From: Mycoavidus cysteinexigens | GTDB lineage: Bacteria; Pseudomonadota; Gammaproteobacteria; Burkholderiales; Burkholderiaceae | DNA: 64,000 bases | Direction of reading: 5' to 3' | Assembly: GCF_003966915.1 (NCBI RefSeq) | Contig: NZ_AP018150.1 | Location: forward strand, 992,001 to 1,056,000 | Shown here: positions 26,159 to 35,727 of the stretch, piece after piece | How the letters are laid out: each line of letters begins with the position of its first letter | How positions within the stretch are numbered: the stretch's first letter is position 1 | Program-made: the position numbers and the translations under genes | The notes under the pieces: generated by a model | Database searches by the model: none | What the model saw: only the letters and a program-made list of their open reading frames with translations | What the model was told of the DNA's origin: nothing

Positions 26159-27184
26159 ATGGATAAGGTAACGCTAATAGGAATCGATTTAGGTAAGACA
26201 TCCTTTCATCTTCATGGACAAGACAAAGCAGGAAGGATGATGTTTCGCAAGAAAGTGACGCGCAAGCAATTGCTGACGTTTTTCAGCAACTTTCATTCAA
26301 TCACAGTGGTCATGGAAGCGTGCGCTGGAGCCCACCATATGGCTCGCAAGCTGAAGGAATTCGGGCATCAGGTTAAACTCATTTCTCCGCAATTTGTGCG
26401 CCCATTCGTCAAGAGCAACAAGAATGACTTTGCAGATGCCGAAGCGATTTGTGAAGCGGCCTCAAGGCCTTCAATGAGATTTGTGACGCCAAAGACAGAA
26501 TCGCAACTCGCGTTATCTGCTCTGCACCGAGTACGCGAAGCGTTGATTAAGGATAGAACTAGCACAATCAATCAGATTCATGGTTTTCTGCTCGAATTTG
26601 GTGTGAGTTTGCCGGTTGGACACGCGGTTATTAAGCGTTTGCCTGCCCTATTAGCTGAACACCCACTGCCACCCCGGTTAGTGGCCATGCTAGAACGGTT
26701 GCACGCGCACTATAAGTATCTCGCTGAACAAGTAAGCGATATCGAGAAGGAATTGCACACGCAATTGGCCGATGACGAGATTGCCCAGCGGCTCATGACC
26801 ATTCCAGGTATTGGCCCGATTACAGCGAGCGTGCTTGCGGCAGATATGGGCGATGGGAAACAATATGGTTGTAGCCGAGATTTTGCCGCATCTATCGGGC
26901 TTGTGCCGCGCCAATATAGTACGGGCGGTAGAGCCAACTTGCTGGGGATTAGTAAACGTGGCGATAAAAATATCCGCCGGCTCCTTGTGCAATGTGCTCG
27001 TTCCATTATGAAAAACGCTGATAAACGTGTCGATCAGCTTAGCCTCTGGATACAAATCATGCTGACACGACGACACTCGAATGTCGTCGCCTGTGCACTC
27101 GCCAATAAGCTGGCAAGAATCGCATGGGCAGTTGTTGCTCGCCATAAAGTGTTTGAAGAAAAGGCTTTTGTTATGCCTGCTTAA
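26159..27184 (+). CDS. IS110-family transposase (DEDD recombinase)
   Basis: 341 residues, apparently intact. The N-terminal RuvC-like DEDD domain shows GIDLGK at 8-13, VMEACAGAHH at about 51-60 and KNDFADAEAI at about 91-100. The C-terminal transposase_20 part has IPGIGPITASVLAADMG and FAASIGLVPRQYSTGGR, with the catalytic Ser region. IS110 enzymes use a bridge RNA that pairs with donor and target DNA. A good GGAGG site precedes the start. Full length implies the element may still be mobile. Confidence 0.93.
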   Translation: MDKVTLIGIDLGKTSFHLHGQDKAGRMMFRKKVTRKQLLTFFSNFHSITVVMEACAGAHHMARKLKEFGHQVKLISPQFVRPFVKSNKNDFADAEAICEAASRPSMRFVTPKTESQLALSALHRVREALIKDRTSTINQIHGFLLEFGVSLPVGHAVIKRLPALLAEHPLPPRLVAMLERLHAHYKYLAEQVSDIEKELHTQLADDEIAQRLMTIPGIGPITASVLAADMGDGKQYGCSRDFAASIGLVPRQYSTGGRANLLGISKRGDKNIRRLLVQCARSIMKNADKRVDQLSLWIQIMLTRRHSNVVACALANKLARIAWAVVARHKVFEEKAFVMPA

Positions 27185-27428
27185 GCATGTTTTTTTAACA
27201 ATTTATTAACACCCACCCACTGGTTTTGCGAACGCTGAAATTTGATGACGTAAACGGCACAGAGGCCCGGTGAAGAACCTGTTCACACAATAAGTCACTA
27301 AGACTGAGAAATTTTTTAGGATCACTGGGCGCGGCTCTCATCGTGGAGCAGGGAGATTTCTCCCTACAATGACTCCGAATAGATTTAGGCAAGCCACCAC
27401 AGCATCAAAAATCAGTCTTGCAAAAAAC
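27185..27428 (+). ncRNA. Candidate bridge RNA region of the IS1111-like element
   Basis: 244 bases between the transposase stop and the right subterminal repeat, with no coding frame. In the IS1111 subgroup the bridge RNA comes from this right end, so position alone supports the call. Short pairings are visible (for example GGGAGATTTCTCCC around 27351-27364) but the full fold and guide loops were not derived. Confidence 0.4.
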
Positions 27429-27480
27429 GGGGGGACCATAGATTTGTGTGTCCGAAGCCACGGTTAAATTTTACAGCTTT

Positions 27481-27612
27481 TTATAGTGAAGCTGTAAAAC
27501 GCTCGCCAAATAAGATGGCAAATTGAATTTTTGCAGTCCGCCATGTGATAGGTGGCATTTTCCAATCTTGAGTGATATTTCGCAAAGCTAAATAAATAAG
27601 CTTAATGGCAGC
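27481..27612 (-). pseudogene. IS256-family transposase, C-terminal remnant
   Basis: The minus-strand frame ending at TAA (27481-27483) reads AAIKLIYLALRNITQDW, then KMPPITWRTAKIQFAILFGE and RFTASL. This is the conserved C-terminal end of IS256-type transposases (LYLALRNI, W, QFAILFG). Only about 43 residues remain; upstream the frame runs into a stop within the 49-bp inverted repeat. The rest of the gene is lost. Confidence 0.75.
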
Positions 27613-27657
27613 TTAGTGTTCTACTTTTAAAAACTATTAAAAATGGGGGGATTACCC
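27609..27657 (-). repeat. Right copy of the 49-bp inverted repeat
   Basis: Perfect reverse complement of 14275-14323. Its outer edge is two bases from the folA stop codon, its inner edge touches the IS256 remnant. Both copies therefore abut gene 3' ends, one on each side of the accessory block. Confidence 0.9.
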
Positions 27658-27659
27658 TC

Positions 27660-28148
27660 CTACTTACGCTCATAAATAACAAACGCATAAGCAAAATCGT
27701 TTGGCGGTAAGCTACGATGTTTACTCCGTGTGATTTGTTTCCAGACTAGGGGATCAGGTTTAGGAAAAAATGCATCCCCGTCAAAATCTTGATCAATTTC
27801 AGTAATGATAAGTTGATCGGCGTGGCGTAACCCTTCTGCATAAAGCTGGGCTCCACCAATTAAAAAGGCACGTGGCGCACTAGCGCAAAGCGCCAGCGCA
27901 GCGGTTAAACTACTTACTGTTTCGCAGCCAGCAAAGACGCGCGTAGGGTCACGCGTAACCACAAGATTGCGCCGCCCAGGCAATGGCCGGCCAATCGATT
28001 CATGCGTTTTGCGGCCCATAATAACTGGCGCGCCCAGGGTTGTGCGTTTAAAAAAGGCCAGATCCTCAGGGAGATGCCAAGGGAGTTGATTATCCCGACC
28101 AATTACGCCATTACGGGCGCGCGCGACAATGATGGAAAGCTCAGTCAT
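27660..28148 (-). CDS. folA: Dihydrofolate reductase
   Basis: 162 residues. Signatures: [26 protein letters not shown] at the N-terminus (seen in parts), [21 protein letters not shown], and [17 protein letters not shown] reduces dihydrofolate to tetrahydrofolate with NADPH, regenerating the cofactor oxidised by thymidylate synthase, whose gene lies just upstream with a 3-base gap. Its stop adjoins the right 49-bp inverted repeat, so the accessory block was inserted immediately at its 3' end without damaging it. Confidence 0.97.
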   Translation of the reverse strand: MTELSIIVARARNGVIGRDNQLPWHLPEDLAFFKRTTLGAPVIMGRKTHESIGRPLPGRRNLVVTRDPTRVFAGCETVSSLTAALALCASAPRAFLIGGAQLYAEGLRHADQLIITEIDQDFDGDAFFPKPDPLVWKQITRSKHRSLPPNDFAYAFVIYERK

Positions 28149-28151
28149 AGT

Positions 28152-28985
28152 TTAGACGGCGATCGGCGCTTTGATCGCGGGGTGGGATTGATAGTCGGTC
28201 AGAATAAAGTCCTCAAAGCGGTAACTAAATAGATCATCGGGTTTGCGTGCAAAGCTGAATTGCGGCAGCGGATAGGGCGAGCGCGTGAGCAGTTGTTTAA
28301 CTTGCTCTAAATGGTTGAGATAAAGATGACAATCGCCGCCGGTCCAAATCAGCTCGCCAACCGTGAGCCCGCATTGCTGCGCTAGCATATGTGTCAACAG
28401 TGCGTAGCCGACAAGGTTAAAAGGCGTGCCTAAAAAGACGTCTTGGCTGCGGCAATACAGGAGACAGCTCAGTTTATTGTCGCTCACGTAAAACTGCGTT
28501 AAACAGTGACAAGGCGCGAGCGCCATGCGGCCCGCATGAACATTTTCCACGGGGGTTTGCGATTCGTCTGGAAAATCGGCGAGATTTAAAGCCGTGAGCA
28601 ATAAGCGGCGTGAGTGCGGTCGTTCTTTGAGTTGCCTGACGAGCTCCGCAATTTGATCGATTGTGCCGCCATCGGGTTTAGGCCAAAAGCGCCATTGATG
28701 GCCATAGACTGGGCCTAGGTCACCGTTCTCATCTGCCCATTCATCCCAAATGGTAACGCCATGATCGTTTAAATATTGAATATTCGTATCGCCTTTTAAG
28801 AACCACAGCAATTCGTAAATGACGCTTTTAAGATGAGTTTTTTTGGTGGTGACAATAGGTAAACCTGCCGCGAGATCGAAGCGTAATTGACGGCCAAATA
28901 CGCTCAAGGTGCCGGTACCGGTGCGGTCTGGTTTAAACGTGCCGTTGCTGAGAATATCCTGTAAGAGTTCGTGGTAAAGCTTCAT
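28152..28985 (-). CDS. thyA: Thymidylate synthase
   Basis: 277 residues. It starts [12 protein letters not shown] and has [12 protein letters not shown], the catalytic Cys in [13 protein letters not shown], and QRSQD-type [14 protein letters not shown]. It methylates dUMP to dTMP using methylene-THF. A small insertion before APCH relative to E. coli ThyA accounts for the extra length. It lies in an operon dusA-thyA-folA read leftward; the dusA stop is 6 bases upstream of the thyA start. Confidence 0.97.
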   Translation of the reverse strand: MKLYHELLQDILSNGTFKPDRTGTGTLSVFGRQLRFDLAAGLPIVTTKKTHLKSVIYELLWFLKGDTNIQYLNDHGVTIWDEWADENGDLGPVYGHQWRFWPKPDGGTIDQIAELVRQLKERPHSRRLLLTALNLADFPDESQTPVENVHAGRMALAPCHCLTQFYVSDNKLSCLLYCRSQDVFLGTPFNLVGYALLTHMLAQQCGLTVGELIWTGGDCHLYLNHLEQVKQLLTRSPYPLPQFSFARKPDDLFSYRFEDFILTDYQSHPAIKAPIAV

Positions 28986-28991
28986 GATGTG

Positions 28992-30038
28992 TCAAATGGC
29001 TAAAGAGAGTCCGTGCTGATGTGCTTCATTAAAAATCTGCAAATCGCCTGCGGCAAGTTTGTGGTGATCTGAGAGTACGCGCCGCCAGCCGCGCGCGCCG
29101 GGCATCTCATGATATAGGCCAAGTATATGCCGCGTCATGGCGCCTAAATAAGTGCCGTGCTCAAGCTCCTGCGCAGCATAAGCAATAAATTCTGCTTCAA
29201 TTTCCGCCCGTTGTGGCATGGGGGTGGCGGCCTGGTAGAAAGCGCGGTCAACGCTCGCTAATAACCAAGGTTGGTGGTAGGCTTGGCGGCCGATCATAAC
29301 GCCATCTACCTGAGCCAGGTGTTCTTCAATCTGTTCAAGGGTTTGAATGCCGCCATTTAAAATGATTTCAAGCTCGGGGAAGTCGCGCTTTAAGTGGTGA
29401 ACGTAATCGTAGCGGAGCGGGGGAATCGTGCGGTTTTCTTTCGGGCTGAGTCCACCTAAGATCGCATTGCGGGCGTGCACAATAAAAGTGCGGCAACCCG
29501 CATCCGCTACAGTTCCCACAAAATCGCGCACAAATGCGTAATCCGTTCGGTCGTTAATGCCAATGCGGTGTTTTACGGTGACCGGAAGAGATACTGCGTC
29601 GCACATTGCGCGCACGCAATCGGCGACCAGCGCGGGCTCTGCCATGAGACAGGCGCCAAATGCGCCGCGTTGCACGCGCTCAGACGGACAGCCGCAATTC
29701 AGATTGATTTCATCATAATTCGCGGTGGCGGCAAGTTTGGCGCAGCGGGCTAGCTCACTGGGTTCGCTACCGCCAAGTTGTAATGCAAGCGGGTGCTCTT
29801 TTTCGTTAAATGCAAAATGTTGTTCGGCATTGCCATGCAATAGGGCGCCTGTGGTCACCATCTCTGTATAAAGCCAGGTATGGCGCGTTATGAGTCGATG
29901 GAAGTAGCGGCAGTGACGATCCGTCCAGTCCATCATAGGCGCGACGCAAACGCGGCGGCGACTGTTTATCCCAACTGAGGACACGTTAGGTAGCGCTGCA
30001 TCCGCGTTGACGCCATTGCGCAATATATTCTGAGTCAT
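28992..30038 (-). CDS. dusA: tRNA-dihydrouridine(20/20a) synthase
   Basis: 348 residues. Motifs include VAPMMDWTDRHCRYFHR, INLNCGCPSERVQRGAFGACLM with the catalytic Cys, and VKHRIGIND. This flavin enzyme reduces U20/U20a in tRNA D-loops. The first 30 residues before RRVCVAPMMDW are an extension of low complexity. Upstream, between dusA and lexA, is a 17-bp palindrome that may mark the promoter or an operator. Confidence 0.95.
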   Translation of the reverse strand: MTQNILRNGVNADAALPNVSSVGINSRRRVCVAPMMDWTDRHCRYFHRLITRHTWLYTEMVTTGALLHGNAEQHFAFNEKEHPLALQLGGSEPSELARCAKLAATANYDEINLNCGCPSERVQRGAFGACLMAEPALVADCVRAMCDAVSLPVTVKHRIGINDRTDYAFVRDFVGTVADAGCRTFIVHARNAILGGLSPKENRTIPPLRYDYVHHLKRDFPELEIILNGGIQTLEQIEEHLAQVDGVMIGRQAYHQPWLLASVDRAFYQAATPMPQRAEIEAEFIAYAAQELEHGTYLGAMTRHILGLYHEMPGARGWRRVLSDHHKLAAGDLQIFNEAHQHGLSLAI

Positions 30039-30097
30039 GAAAAAGTCATAAATTGAAGCTGCTTTTGTAGATACATCAACAATCGCACTTCAGGGAA

Positions 30098-30114
30098 GAG
30101 TGACTGAGTCACTC
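30098..30114. promoter_or_regulatory. 17-bp palindrome upstream of dusA
   Basis: GAGTGACTGAGTCACTC has perfect 8-base arms around a single central base, an operator-like geometry. An A/T-rich tract lies next to it, on the lexA side. It is about 60 bases upstream of the dusA start. No regulator can be named. Confidence 0.4.
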
Positions 30115-30230
30115 ATAAAAACTATAAAAAAATATATTTTAACTGATAGTCTGATGGCGCAGCTCAAAGGTTAAGCCTAGCGAAAGAAATAAGGGGTTTG
30201 AGGAAGCGTTAAGAGGATGGAGGATAGAGT

Positions 30231-30884
30231 TTAAAATGCGCTCGGTCGGATTAAGCCAACTACGATGCCTTCAAGGGCGAAGTCTACCTGCTCAGGTTCA
30301 ATCACCAAGTTAGGGTAATCCGGGTTTTCCGCAATCAGCTCCACTTTTTTGCCGTGTCGCTTGAAGCGTTTGACCGTGACCTCATGATCAAGCCGGGCGA
30401 TGATTAGCTGGCCGTCTTGAGCTTCAGGTTGACGCCGTACCGCAAGTAAATCCCCATCTAGAATGCCTGCATCGCGCATCGATAGGCCGCGTACATGCAG
30501 TAAATAATCCGGCCGGCTGGCGAATAAGGAGGGGTCGCATTGATAATGTTGAATAATATGTTCGGTAGCGAGAATCGGGCTGCCTGCGGCTACGCGGCCA
30601 ATCAAGGGGAGTGATAGTTGCATGAAGCTGGCGTCAGGTAGCGTAGGCTGGCGCGACCTGGCTTGGGTTGCGGCCGTTTTCAGCTTGATGCCGCGCGAGG
30701 CGCCTGCAGTGAGTTCAATCACGCCTTTGCGCGCCAGTGCTCGGAGATGCTCTTCAGCCGCGTTAGCTGAGCTAAAGCCAAGCTGAGCGGCAATTTCTGC
30801 CCGGGTTGGGGGAAAGCCGCTTTGCTTAATCGCGTGGCGGATCAAATTGAAAACTTGCTGTTGCCGTACGGTGAGTTTGGGCAT
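30231..30884 (-). CDS. lexA: SOS repressor LexA
   Basis: 217 residues. The N-terminal winged helix reads [16 protein letters not shown] and [27 protein letters not shown]. Self-cleavage site Ala100-Gly101 (GRVAAG), catalytic Ser135 (GLSMRDAG) and Lys172 (VTVKRFKR) are all present, so RecA-stimulated cleavage should work. A CTGT-N8-ACAG box lies 30 bases upstream of the start, consistent with autoregulation, and a matching box precedes the radical SAM gene at 3780. Confidence 0.97.
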   Translation of the reverse strand: MPKLTVRQQQVFNLIRHAIKQSGFPPTRAEIAAQLGFSSANAAEEHLRALARKGVIELTAGASRGIKLKTAATQARSRQPTLPDASFMQLSLPLIGRVAAGSPILATEHIIQHYQCDPSLFASRPDYLLHVRGLSMRDAGILDGDLLAVRRQPEAQDGQLIIARLDHEVTVKRFKRHGKKVELIAENPDYPNLVIEPEQVDFALEGIVVGLIRPSAF

Positions 30885-30911
30885 AGTGTGATTACGTATT
30901 TAAGCGAATGG

Positions 30912-30931
30912 GCCTGTTTTTTTATACAGTA
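30912..30931. promoter_or_regulatory. LexA box upstream of lexA
   Basis: Core CTGT (30914-30917), eight A/T bases, then ACAG (30926-30929), followed by TA. Spacing matches the classical LexA operator. It lies in the divergent region between lexA and the asparaginase gene, closer to lexA. Confidence 0.8.
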
Positions 30932-31211
30932 TAAAGCGTTTTGTATATGAATGAAAGCCGGTGCTTGCTTTCTGCTGCCAGGCAGCCGTAGTTTGTCTGG
31001 CGCCGTGACGGCATTGAGCTTTTGTTGGCATAACCGGCAGCGGGTTTGTCGTTCGTGTTTATACAACAGTGTTGGCTAGCGTTTGCTTAAGTTTCGGAGT
31101 ATTGTTCGCCCGTTTTGAAATAAGTTCGCGTCATAGGTGTTTGAGTTGCGCTCGGTTCGCCATGATATTCATAGCCGGCTTATTTTGTTCCCCTCTCAGC
31201 GATTTAATGGA

Positions 31212-32279
31212 ATGCTTGCAGATTTTCTTCCCACCTCAGCTTCTTCTGCATCTTCTGCGTGTTTGCCGCGGATTGCTGTGGTCGCTACGGGCGGCACGAT
31301 TGCCGGCGCGTTGACCGGGACCACGGCCGCTGCACCGGCGGCGGTTTCGTTAACCGCTCATTATCAAGCAGGCATATTGGAGATTGAGGACTTGCTTGAA
31401 GCGCTGCCAGTGCTAGCTTCAGTGGCCCATATCGAAGCTGAGCAAAGTGTTCAAATAGATAGCAAGGATATGACACTGGCTTATTGGTCGCAGCTTGTCT
31501 ATCGTGTGAATGCGTTGCTGACGCGCGCCGAAATTGATGGGGTGGTGATTACGCATGGCACAGATACGCTTGAAGAAACGGCTTTTTTGCTCCATTTAGG
31601 GGTTAAAAGCTCCAAACCCGTGGTGCTTACCGCCGCTATGCGGCCCGCTACCGCACTGTCGGCGGATGGGCCGCTGAATCTTTTTAATGCAGTGACGGTC
31701 GCGGCGCATCAAGCGGCGATTGGCCAAGGCGTGTTGGTGGTTTTAAATAACCAAATTCATTGTGCGCGTGATGTAACTAAGACGAGTACTTATGCAGTAG
31801 ACGCATTTCGCTCACCGGAGGTCGGTGCGCTCGGGTGGGTGCAAGATGGACGGGTCGAATTTCAGCGTGCGCCGCAACGGCGACATACCTGCGCGAGTGA
31901 GCTGGAGGCGCCGCTTGAGGCTTGGCCGCTGGTTGAAATTGTGATGAATTATGCTGGAGCATCCACGGTTTTAGTCGACGCGCTCATGGCGGCGGGGGTG
32001 CGCGGTATTGTCGCCGCGGGGACTGGCAATGGTTCACTGGGCGCCCCCTTGCAACAGGCGTTGGCCCAAGCAGTCAGGCGCGGGGTGGCAGTGGTGCGGG
32101 CCAGTCGAGTCGGAGCGGGGCATGTGATGCGTAATGGCGTTGTGCCTGATGATGAATTAGGTTTTGTGAGCGCAGGTACATTAAATCCATATAAAGCGCG
32201 GGTGTTATTGATGTTGGCGCTCAGCGGCGACCAGCCGGCGCCGACGAGTCGGCTGCAAAGTATCTTCGATACTTATTAA
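31212..32279 (+). CDS. L-asparaginase
   Basis: About 355 residues from the ATG at 31212; a GTG at 31137 would add 25 residues of unlikely composition. Catalytic motifs: IAVVATGGTIAG (first Thr) and VVITHGTDTLEETAF (second Thr with Asp), plus MRPATALSADGPLNL. Type II-like asparaginases hydrolyse asparagine to aspartate and ammonia. The Ala/Ser-rich N-terminus is not a clear signal peptide, so location is uncertain. Monocistronic, divergent from lexA. For an intracellular bacterium it may use host asparagine. Confidence 0.9.
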   Translation: MLADFLPTSASSASSACLPRIAVVATGGTIAGALTGTTAAAPAAVSLTAHYQAGILEIEDLLEALPVLASVAHIEAEQSVQIDSKDMTLAYWSQLVYRVNALLTRAEIDGVVITHGTDTLEETAFLLHLGVKSSKPVVLTAAMRPATALSADGPLNLFNAVTVAAHQAAIGQGVLVVLNNQIHCARDVTKTSTYAVDAFRSPEVGALGWVQDGRVEFQRAPQRRHTCASELEAPLEAWPLVEIVMNYAGASTVLVDALMAAGVRGIVAAGTGNGSLGAPLQQALAQAVRRGVAVVRASRVGAGHVMRNGVVPDDELGFVSAGTLNPYKARVLLMLALSGDQPAPTSRLQSIFDTY

Positions 32280-32472
32280 ATCAGTGTTAAAATATTCAGT
32301 TGGTTCTGCTTGAGTCTTTGATAGGGCGTTCAAAAATTGGGCGTCATATATCCGGGTCACAGCGCAAGCCAAATCAGCAAGCCAGCGCATCCGGGGTGCC
32401 CATAGTCTTATTCGTTAAGCTAAAAATGGGTATCGCAGCTGGTTTTAGACCTAACCCTTATGGAGTATTTTT

Positions 32473-33228
32473 ATGTCTATTACAATGCGACAAATGTTAG
32501 AGGCGGGTGTTCATTTTGGACACCAAACGCGTTTTTGGCACCCAAAAATGGCGCCTTATATTTTTGGCCAGCGTAACAAAATCCATATTATCAACCTCGA
32601 AAAAACGCTGCCGATGTTTCAAGACGCGCTGAAATATGTGCGTCAAATAGCGGCCAAGCGGGGGACGATCTTATTTGTTGGAACCAAACGTCAGTCACGC
32701 GAAATTATTGCTGAAGAAGCTGCGCGCGCTGGGATGCCTTATGTGAATAGTCGCTGGTTGGGCGGTATGCTCACCAATTTCAAAACCCTGAAATCATCGA
32801 TCAAAAAACTAAAAGAAATGGAAGCGATGGTCGAGGCAGGCGAACTTGAGCGCATGAGCAAAAAAGAAGCGTTGATGTTTGAGCGGAATCTAGAAAAGCT
32901 GGATAAATCGCTCGGCGGCGTCAAGGATATGGGCGGGATGCCAGACGCGATTTTTGTGGTCGATGTGGGTTATCACAAAATTGCCATTACTGAAGCGAAA
33001 AAACTCGGTGTGCCAGTGATTGCGGTGGTGGATTCTAACCACTCGCCAGAAGGCATCGATCACGTGATTCCAGGTAATGATGATTCCAGTAAAGCGGTCG
33101 CACTGTATGTCCGTGGCGTGGCTGACGCGATTCTCGAAGGTCGCGAAAATGCTTTGCAGGGATTGGTTGAGGAAGTGCGCGGCGAGAGCTCTGAAGACGA
33201 ATTTGTTGAGGTTAATGAAGAGGCGTAA
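32473..33228 (+). CDS. rpsB: 30S ribosomal protein S2
   Basis: 251 residues beginning [22 protein letters not shown], with [21 protein letters not shown] and [26 protein letters not shown]-type motifs. S2 joins the 30S subunit late and is needed for S1 binding. First gene of the rpsB-tsf-pyrH-frr-uppS-cdsA-dxr run. A GGAG site precedes the ATG. The 190-base upstream region probably carries the promoter and a leader; complementary GGGT and ACCC segments are seen near 32428-32457 but no family could be assigned. Confidence 0.97.
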   Translation: MSITMRQMLEAGVHFGHQTRFWHPKMAPYIFGQRNKIHIINLEKTLPMFQDALKYVRQIAAKRGTILFVGTKRQSREIIAEEAARAGMPYVNSRWLGGMLTNFKTLKSSIKKLKEMEAMVEAGELERMSKKEALMFERNLEKLDKSLGGVKDMGGMPDAIFVVDVGYHKIAITEAKKLGVPVIAVVDSNHSPEGIDHVIPGNDDSSKAVALYVRGVADAILEGRENALQGLVEEVRGESSEDEFVEVNEEA

Positions 33229-33371
33229 GCTGTTTTTTCTCGGTTAAGAGAAGCGGCTGGGTGGACCCAGATGAAATGGGCACCCCAGCTGCTGCATAGT
33301 CTGCTTGACCAGATAAATTAGATACTGCTAGAACGAGCAGGCTAAGTAAACCGGATTGATAGGAGTGAAGC

Positions 33372-34259
33372 ATGGCGGAAATCACCGCAAGCATGGTAGC
33401 TAAATTGCGCGCTAAGACAGATGCGCCGATGATGGAATGTAAAAAAGCCTTGATCGAAGCTGAGGGAGATTTGACGCGTGCTGAAGAGTTGCTGCGCGTC
33501 AAGTTGGGTACTAAAGCGGATAAAGTTTCTGCGCGCGTAACGGCGGAAGGCATTGTGGCGACCCATATTGATGCTGCGACCCAAGTTGGGGCGTTGGTCG
33601 AATTGAATTGCGAAACAGATTTCGTCGCGAAAAATGATGATTTTATCGCCTTTTCAAAAAAAGTGGCTGAGCTTGTCGTGACTCACAAGCCGGCCGATCT
33701 GGCAGCGCTTTTGGCGCTTCCTTTGACGGGCGAGACTGTGGATGATGTAAGGCGCACCTTGATTGGTCGGCTGGGCGAAAGCCTAACCATCCGCCGCTTT
33801 GTCTGCTATCCCAGCGCGCATAAACTTGCCGCCTATTTGCATGGCACGCGGATTGGCGTGCTAGTCGAATATGATGGTGCTGATGAGCAGGTGGGTAAAG
33901 ATGTTGCGATGCATATCGCCGCCATGAAGCCAGTCGCGCTCGCGGCGGATGCAGTGCCGGTTGAGCAGATTGAAAAAGAGCGTAAAATCGCCGCGGAAAA
34001 AGCCAGTGAATCCGGCAAGCCGGCTGAGATTGTCGCCAAAATGGTTGAAGGCAGTGTGCAAAAGTATTTGAAAGAAGTGTCGCTGTTGGATCAGCCATTT
34101 GTGAAAAACGATAAGCAAACTGTTGGGCAGATGCTCAAGGCTGCTCAGAGCTCTGTGCAGCGTTTTGCAATTTACGTTGCGGGCGAAGGGATTGAGAAAC
34201 AGCAAGGCGATTTTGCGGCTGAAGTAGCGGCGCAAGTGGCTGCTGCTCAGTCAGCGTAA
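33372..34259 (+). CDS. tsf: Elongation factor Ts
   Basis: 295 residues. It starts [20 protein letters not shown], then [21 protein letters not shown] and [15 protein letters not shown], the EF-Tu interaction motifs. EF-Ts exchanges GDP for GTP on EF-Tu. Clean AGGAG site. A 9-bp stem (GCAGAACTT at 34271-34279, AAGTTCTGC at 34300-34308) follows its stop, before pyrH, and may modulate read-through. Confidence 0.97.
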   Translation: MAEITASMVAKLRAKTDAPMMECKKALIEAEGDLTRAEELLRVKLGTKADKVSARVTAEGIVATHIDAATQVGALVELNCETDFVAKNDDFIAFSKKVAELVVTHKPADLAALLALPLTGETVDDVRRTLIGRLGESLTIRRFVCYPSAHKLAAYLHGTRIGVLVEYDGADEQVGKDVAMHIAAMKPVALAADAVPVEQIEKERKIAAEKASESGKPAEIVAKMVEGSVQKYLKEVSLLDQPFVKNDKQTVGQMLKAAQSSVQRFAIYVAGEGIEKQQGDFAAEVAAQVAAAQSA

Positions 34260-34270
34260 ACGCTTATTTC

Positions 34271-34308
34271 GCAGAACTTGGCCGAGTTTTTTTGGGGCTA
34301 AGTTCTGC
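34271..34308 (+). other. Stem-loop between tsf and pyrH
   Basis: Nine-base perfect outer arms with an additional partial inner pairing (GGCC with GGGC). No T tract follows, although seven T residues lie within the loop. It could be an RNA-processing or attenuation site in the operon. Confidence 0.45.
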
Positions 34309-34327
34309 GCTTAATTGAAGAATTTTC

Positions 34328-35065
34328 ATGTCAACCTCTATGCCAATTTCTGCCCCCCAGCGCTATAAGCGAGTATTGTTAAAGTTATCTGGCGAAGCCC
34401 TCATGGGTGATGATGCTTTTGGGATTAACCGGGCAACGATTGAGCGCATGGTGGCCGATATTGCAGAAGCGGTTCAGCTAGGTACGCAGCTTGCGGTGGT
34501 GATTGGCGGCGGTAATATTTTCCGCGGCATGGCCGGAGGCGCGGCCGGGATGGATCGGGCGACCGCTGACTATATGGGAATGCTAGGCACCATGATGAAT
34601 GCGCTGGCACTGCAAGATGCGATGCGTCACGCTGGGATTGAGGCGCGCGTACAGTCGGCGCTGCGCATGGATCAAGTGGTTGAACCTTATATTCGCCCGC
34701 GCGCGATTCGACAACTTGAAGAAGGTAAAGTTGTCATCTTTGCAGCCGGAACGGGCAATCCTTTTTTTACCACGGATACGGCGGCAGCTTTGCGTGGTTC
34801 TGAAATTGGCGCAGAAGTTGTCCTTAAAGCGACTAAAGTAGACGGGGTTTACTCAGCCGATCCGCGCCGAGATCCGACCGCCACCCGTTACGCTACAATT
34901 AGCTTTGATGAGGCGATCAGCCGTAATTTACAAGTCATGGACGCCACTGCCTTTGCGCTTTGTCGTGATCAGAAACTGCCGATTCGCGTATTTTCGATTG
35001 TCAAGCCGGGCGCTTTAAAGCGGATCGTGCTTGGCGAGGAAGAAGGGACGCTGGTCCACGTATAA
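34328..35065 (+). CDS. pyrH: UMP kinase
   Basis: 245 residues. Signatures: [27 protein letters not shown], and [20 protein letters not shown]. The hexameric bacterial enzyme phosphorylates UMP to UDP and is controlled by GTP and UTP. Normal length, in its usual place between tsf and frr. Confidence 0.97.
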   Translation: MSTSMPISAPQRYKRVLLKLSGEALMGDDAFGINRATIERMVADIAEAVQLGTQLAVVIGGGNIFRGMAGGAAGMDRATADYMGMLGTMMNALALQDAMRHAGIEARVQSALRMDQVVEPYIRPRAIRQLEEGKVVIFAAGTGNPFFTTDTAAALRGSEIGAEVVLKATKVDGVYSADPRRDPTATRYATISFDEAISRNLQVMDATAFALCRDQKLPIRVFSIVKPGALKRIVLGEEEGTLVHV

Positions 35066-35135
35066 ACATTCTGTGTGTATCGATTCATCGCCTTCGGGTT
35101 AGAGGTTGGCGCACAGTGGCGATTGGGAGCTTTAA

Positions 35136-35696
35136 ATGAGTATAGCTGAGGTTAAAAAAAATATTGAGCACAAGATGGGACGCTCGATAGATTCATTCAA
35201 ACAGGAACTTGCAAAAATCCGTACAGGCCGCGCGCATACGGGGCTGCTTGAGCATATCCAAGTCGATTACTATGGCTCTTATGTACCGCTTTCACAGGTC
35301 GCTAATCTGACGCTCGTTGATGCGCGCACGATTGGGGTTCAGCCCTGGGAAAAAAAGATGGTATCGGTGGTCGAAAAAGCAATACGTGAATCTGATTTAG
35401 GTTTGAATCCAGCTACGCATGGTGAGCTACTGCGGGTGCCGATGCCAGCGTTAACAGAAGAGCGTCGCCGCGAGTTGACGAAAGTCGTTAAAAGCGAAGG
35501 TGAAACCGCGAAAATCGTGATTCGGGGATTGCGTCGGGATGCCAAGGAACAACTCGATAAATTGGTTAAAGATGAAGGTGTGCCAGAAGATAGCGGACGC
35601 CGCGCGCAGGATGACGTGCAAAAATTAACCGATAAATTTGTTGCTGAAATCGACGAATTGGTGCAAACCAAATCGAGCGAAATTATGAAGGTGTAA
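35136..35696 (+). CDS. frr: Ribosome recycling factor
   Basis: 186 residues, exactly family length. Motifs: [41 protein letters not shown] and [23 protein letters not shown] splits post-termination ribosomes together with EF-G. Preceded by GGGAGC. Standard operon position. Confidence 0.97.
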   Translation: MSIAEVKKNIEHKMGRSIDSFKQELAKIRTGRAHTGLLEHIQVDYYGSYVPLSQVANLTLVDARTIGVQPWEKKMVSVVEKAIRESDLGLNPATHGELLRVPMPALTEERRRELTKVVKSEGETAKIVIRGLRRDAKEQLDKLVKDEGVPEDSGRRAQDDVQKLTDKFVAEIDELVQTKSSEIMKV

Positions 35697-35727
35697 GGCG
35701 TCGCCCTTGCGGGTCTGTGAAACAGCT

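Larger units (their letters stand above)
26101..27439 (+). mobile_element. IS110-family element, IS1111-like
   Basis: A transposase gene is flanked by subterminal inverted repeats ATGGTCCCCCC (26101-26111) and GGGGGGACCAT (27429-27439). Subterminal repeats are a feature of the IS1111 subgroup. The true ends lie a few bases outside and cannot be fixed from one copy. A 244-base non-coding stretch follows the transposase, where IS1111 elements encode their bridge RNA. Inserted just after NACHT-WD40 gene 3, apparently into an IS256 remnant. Confidence 0.75.
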
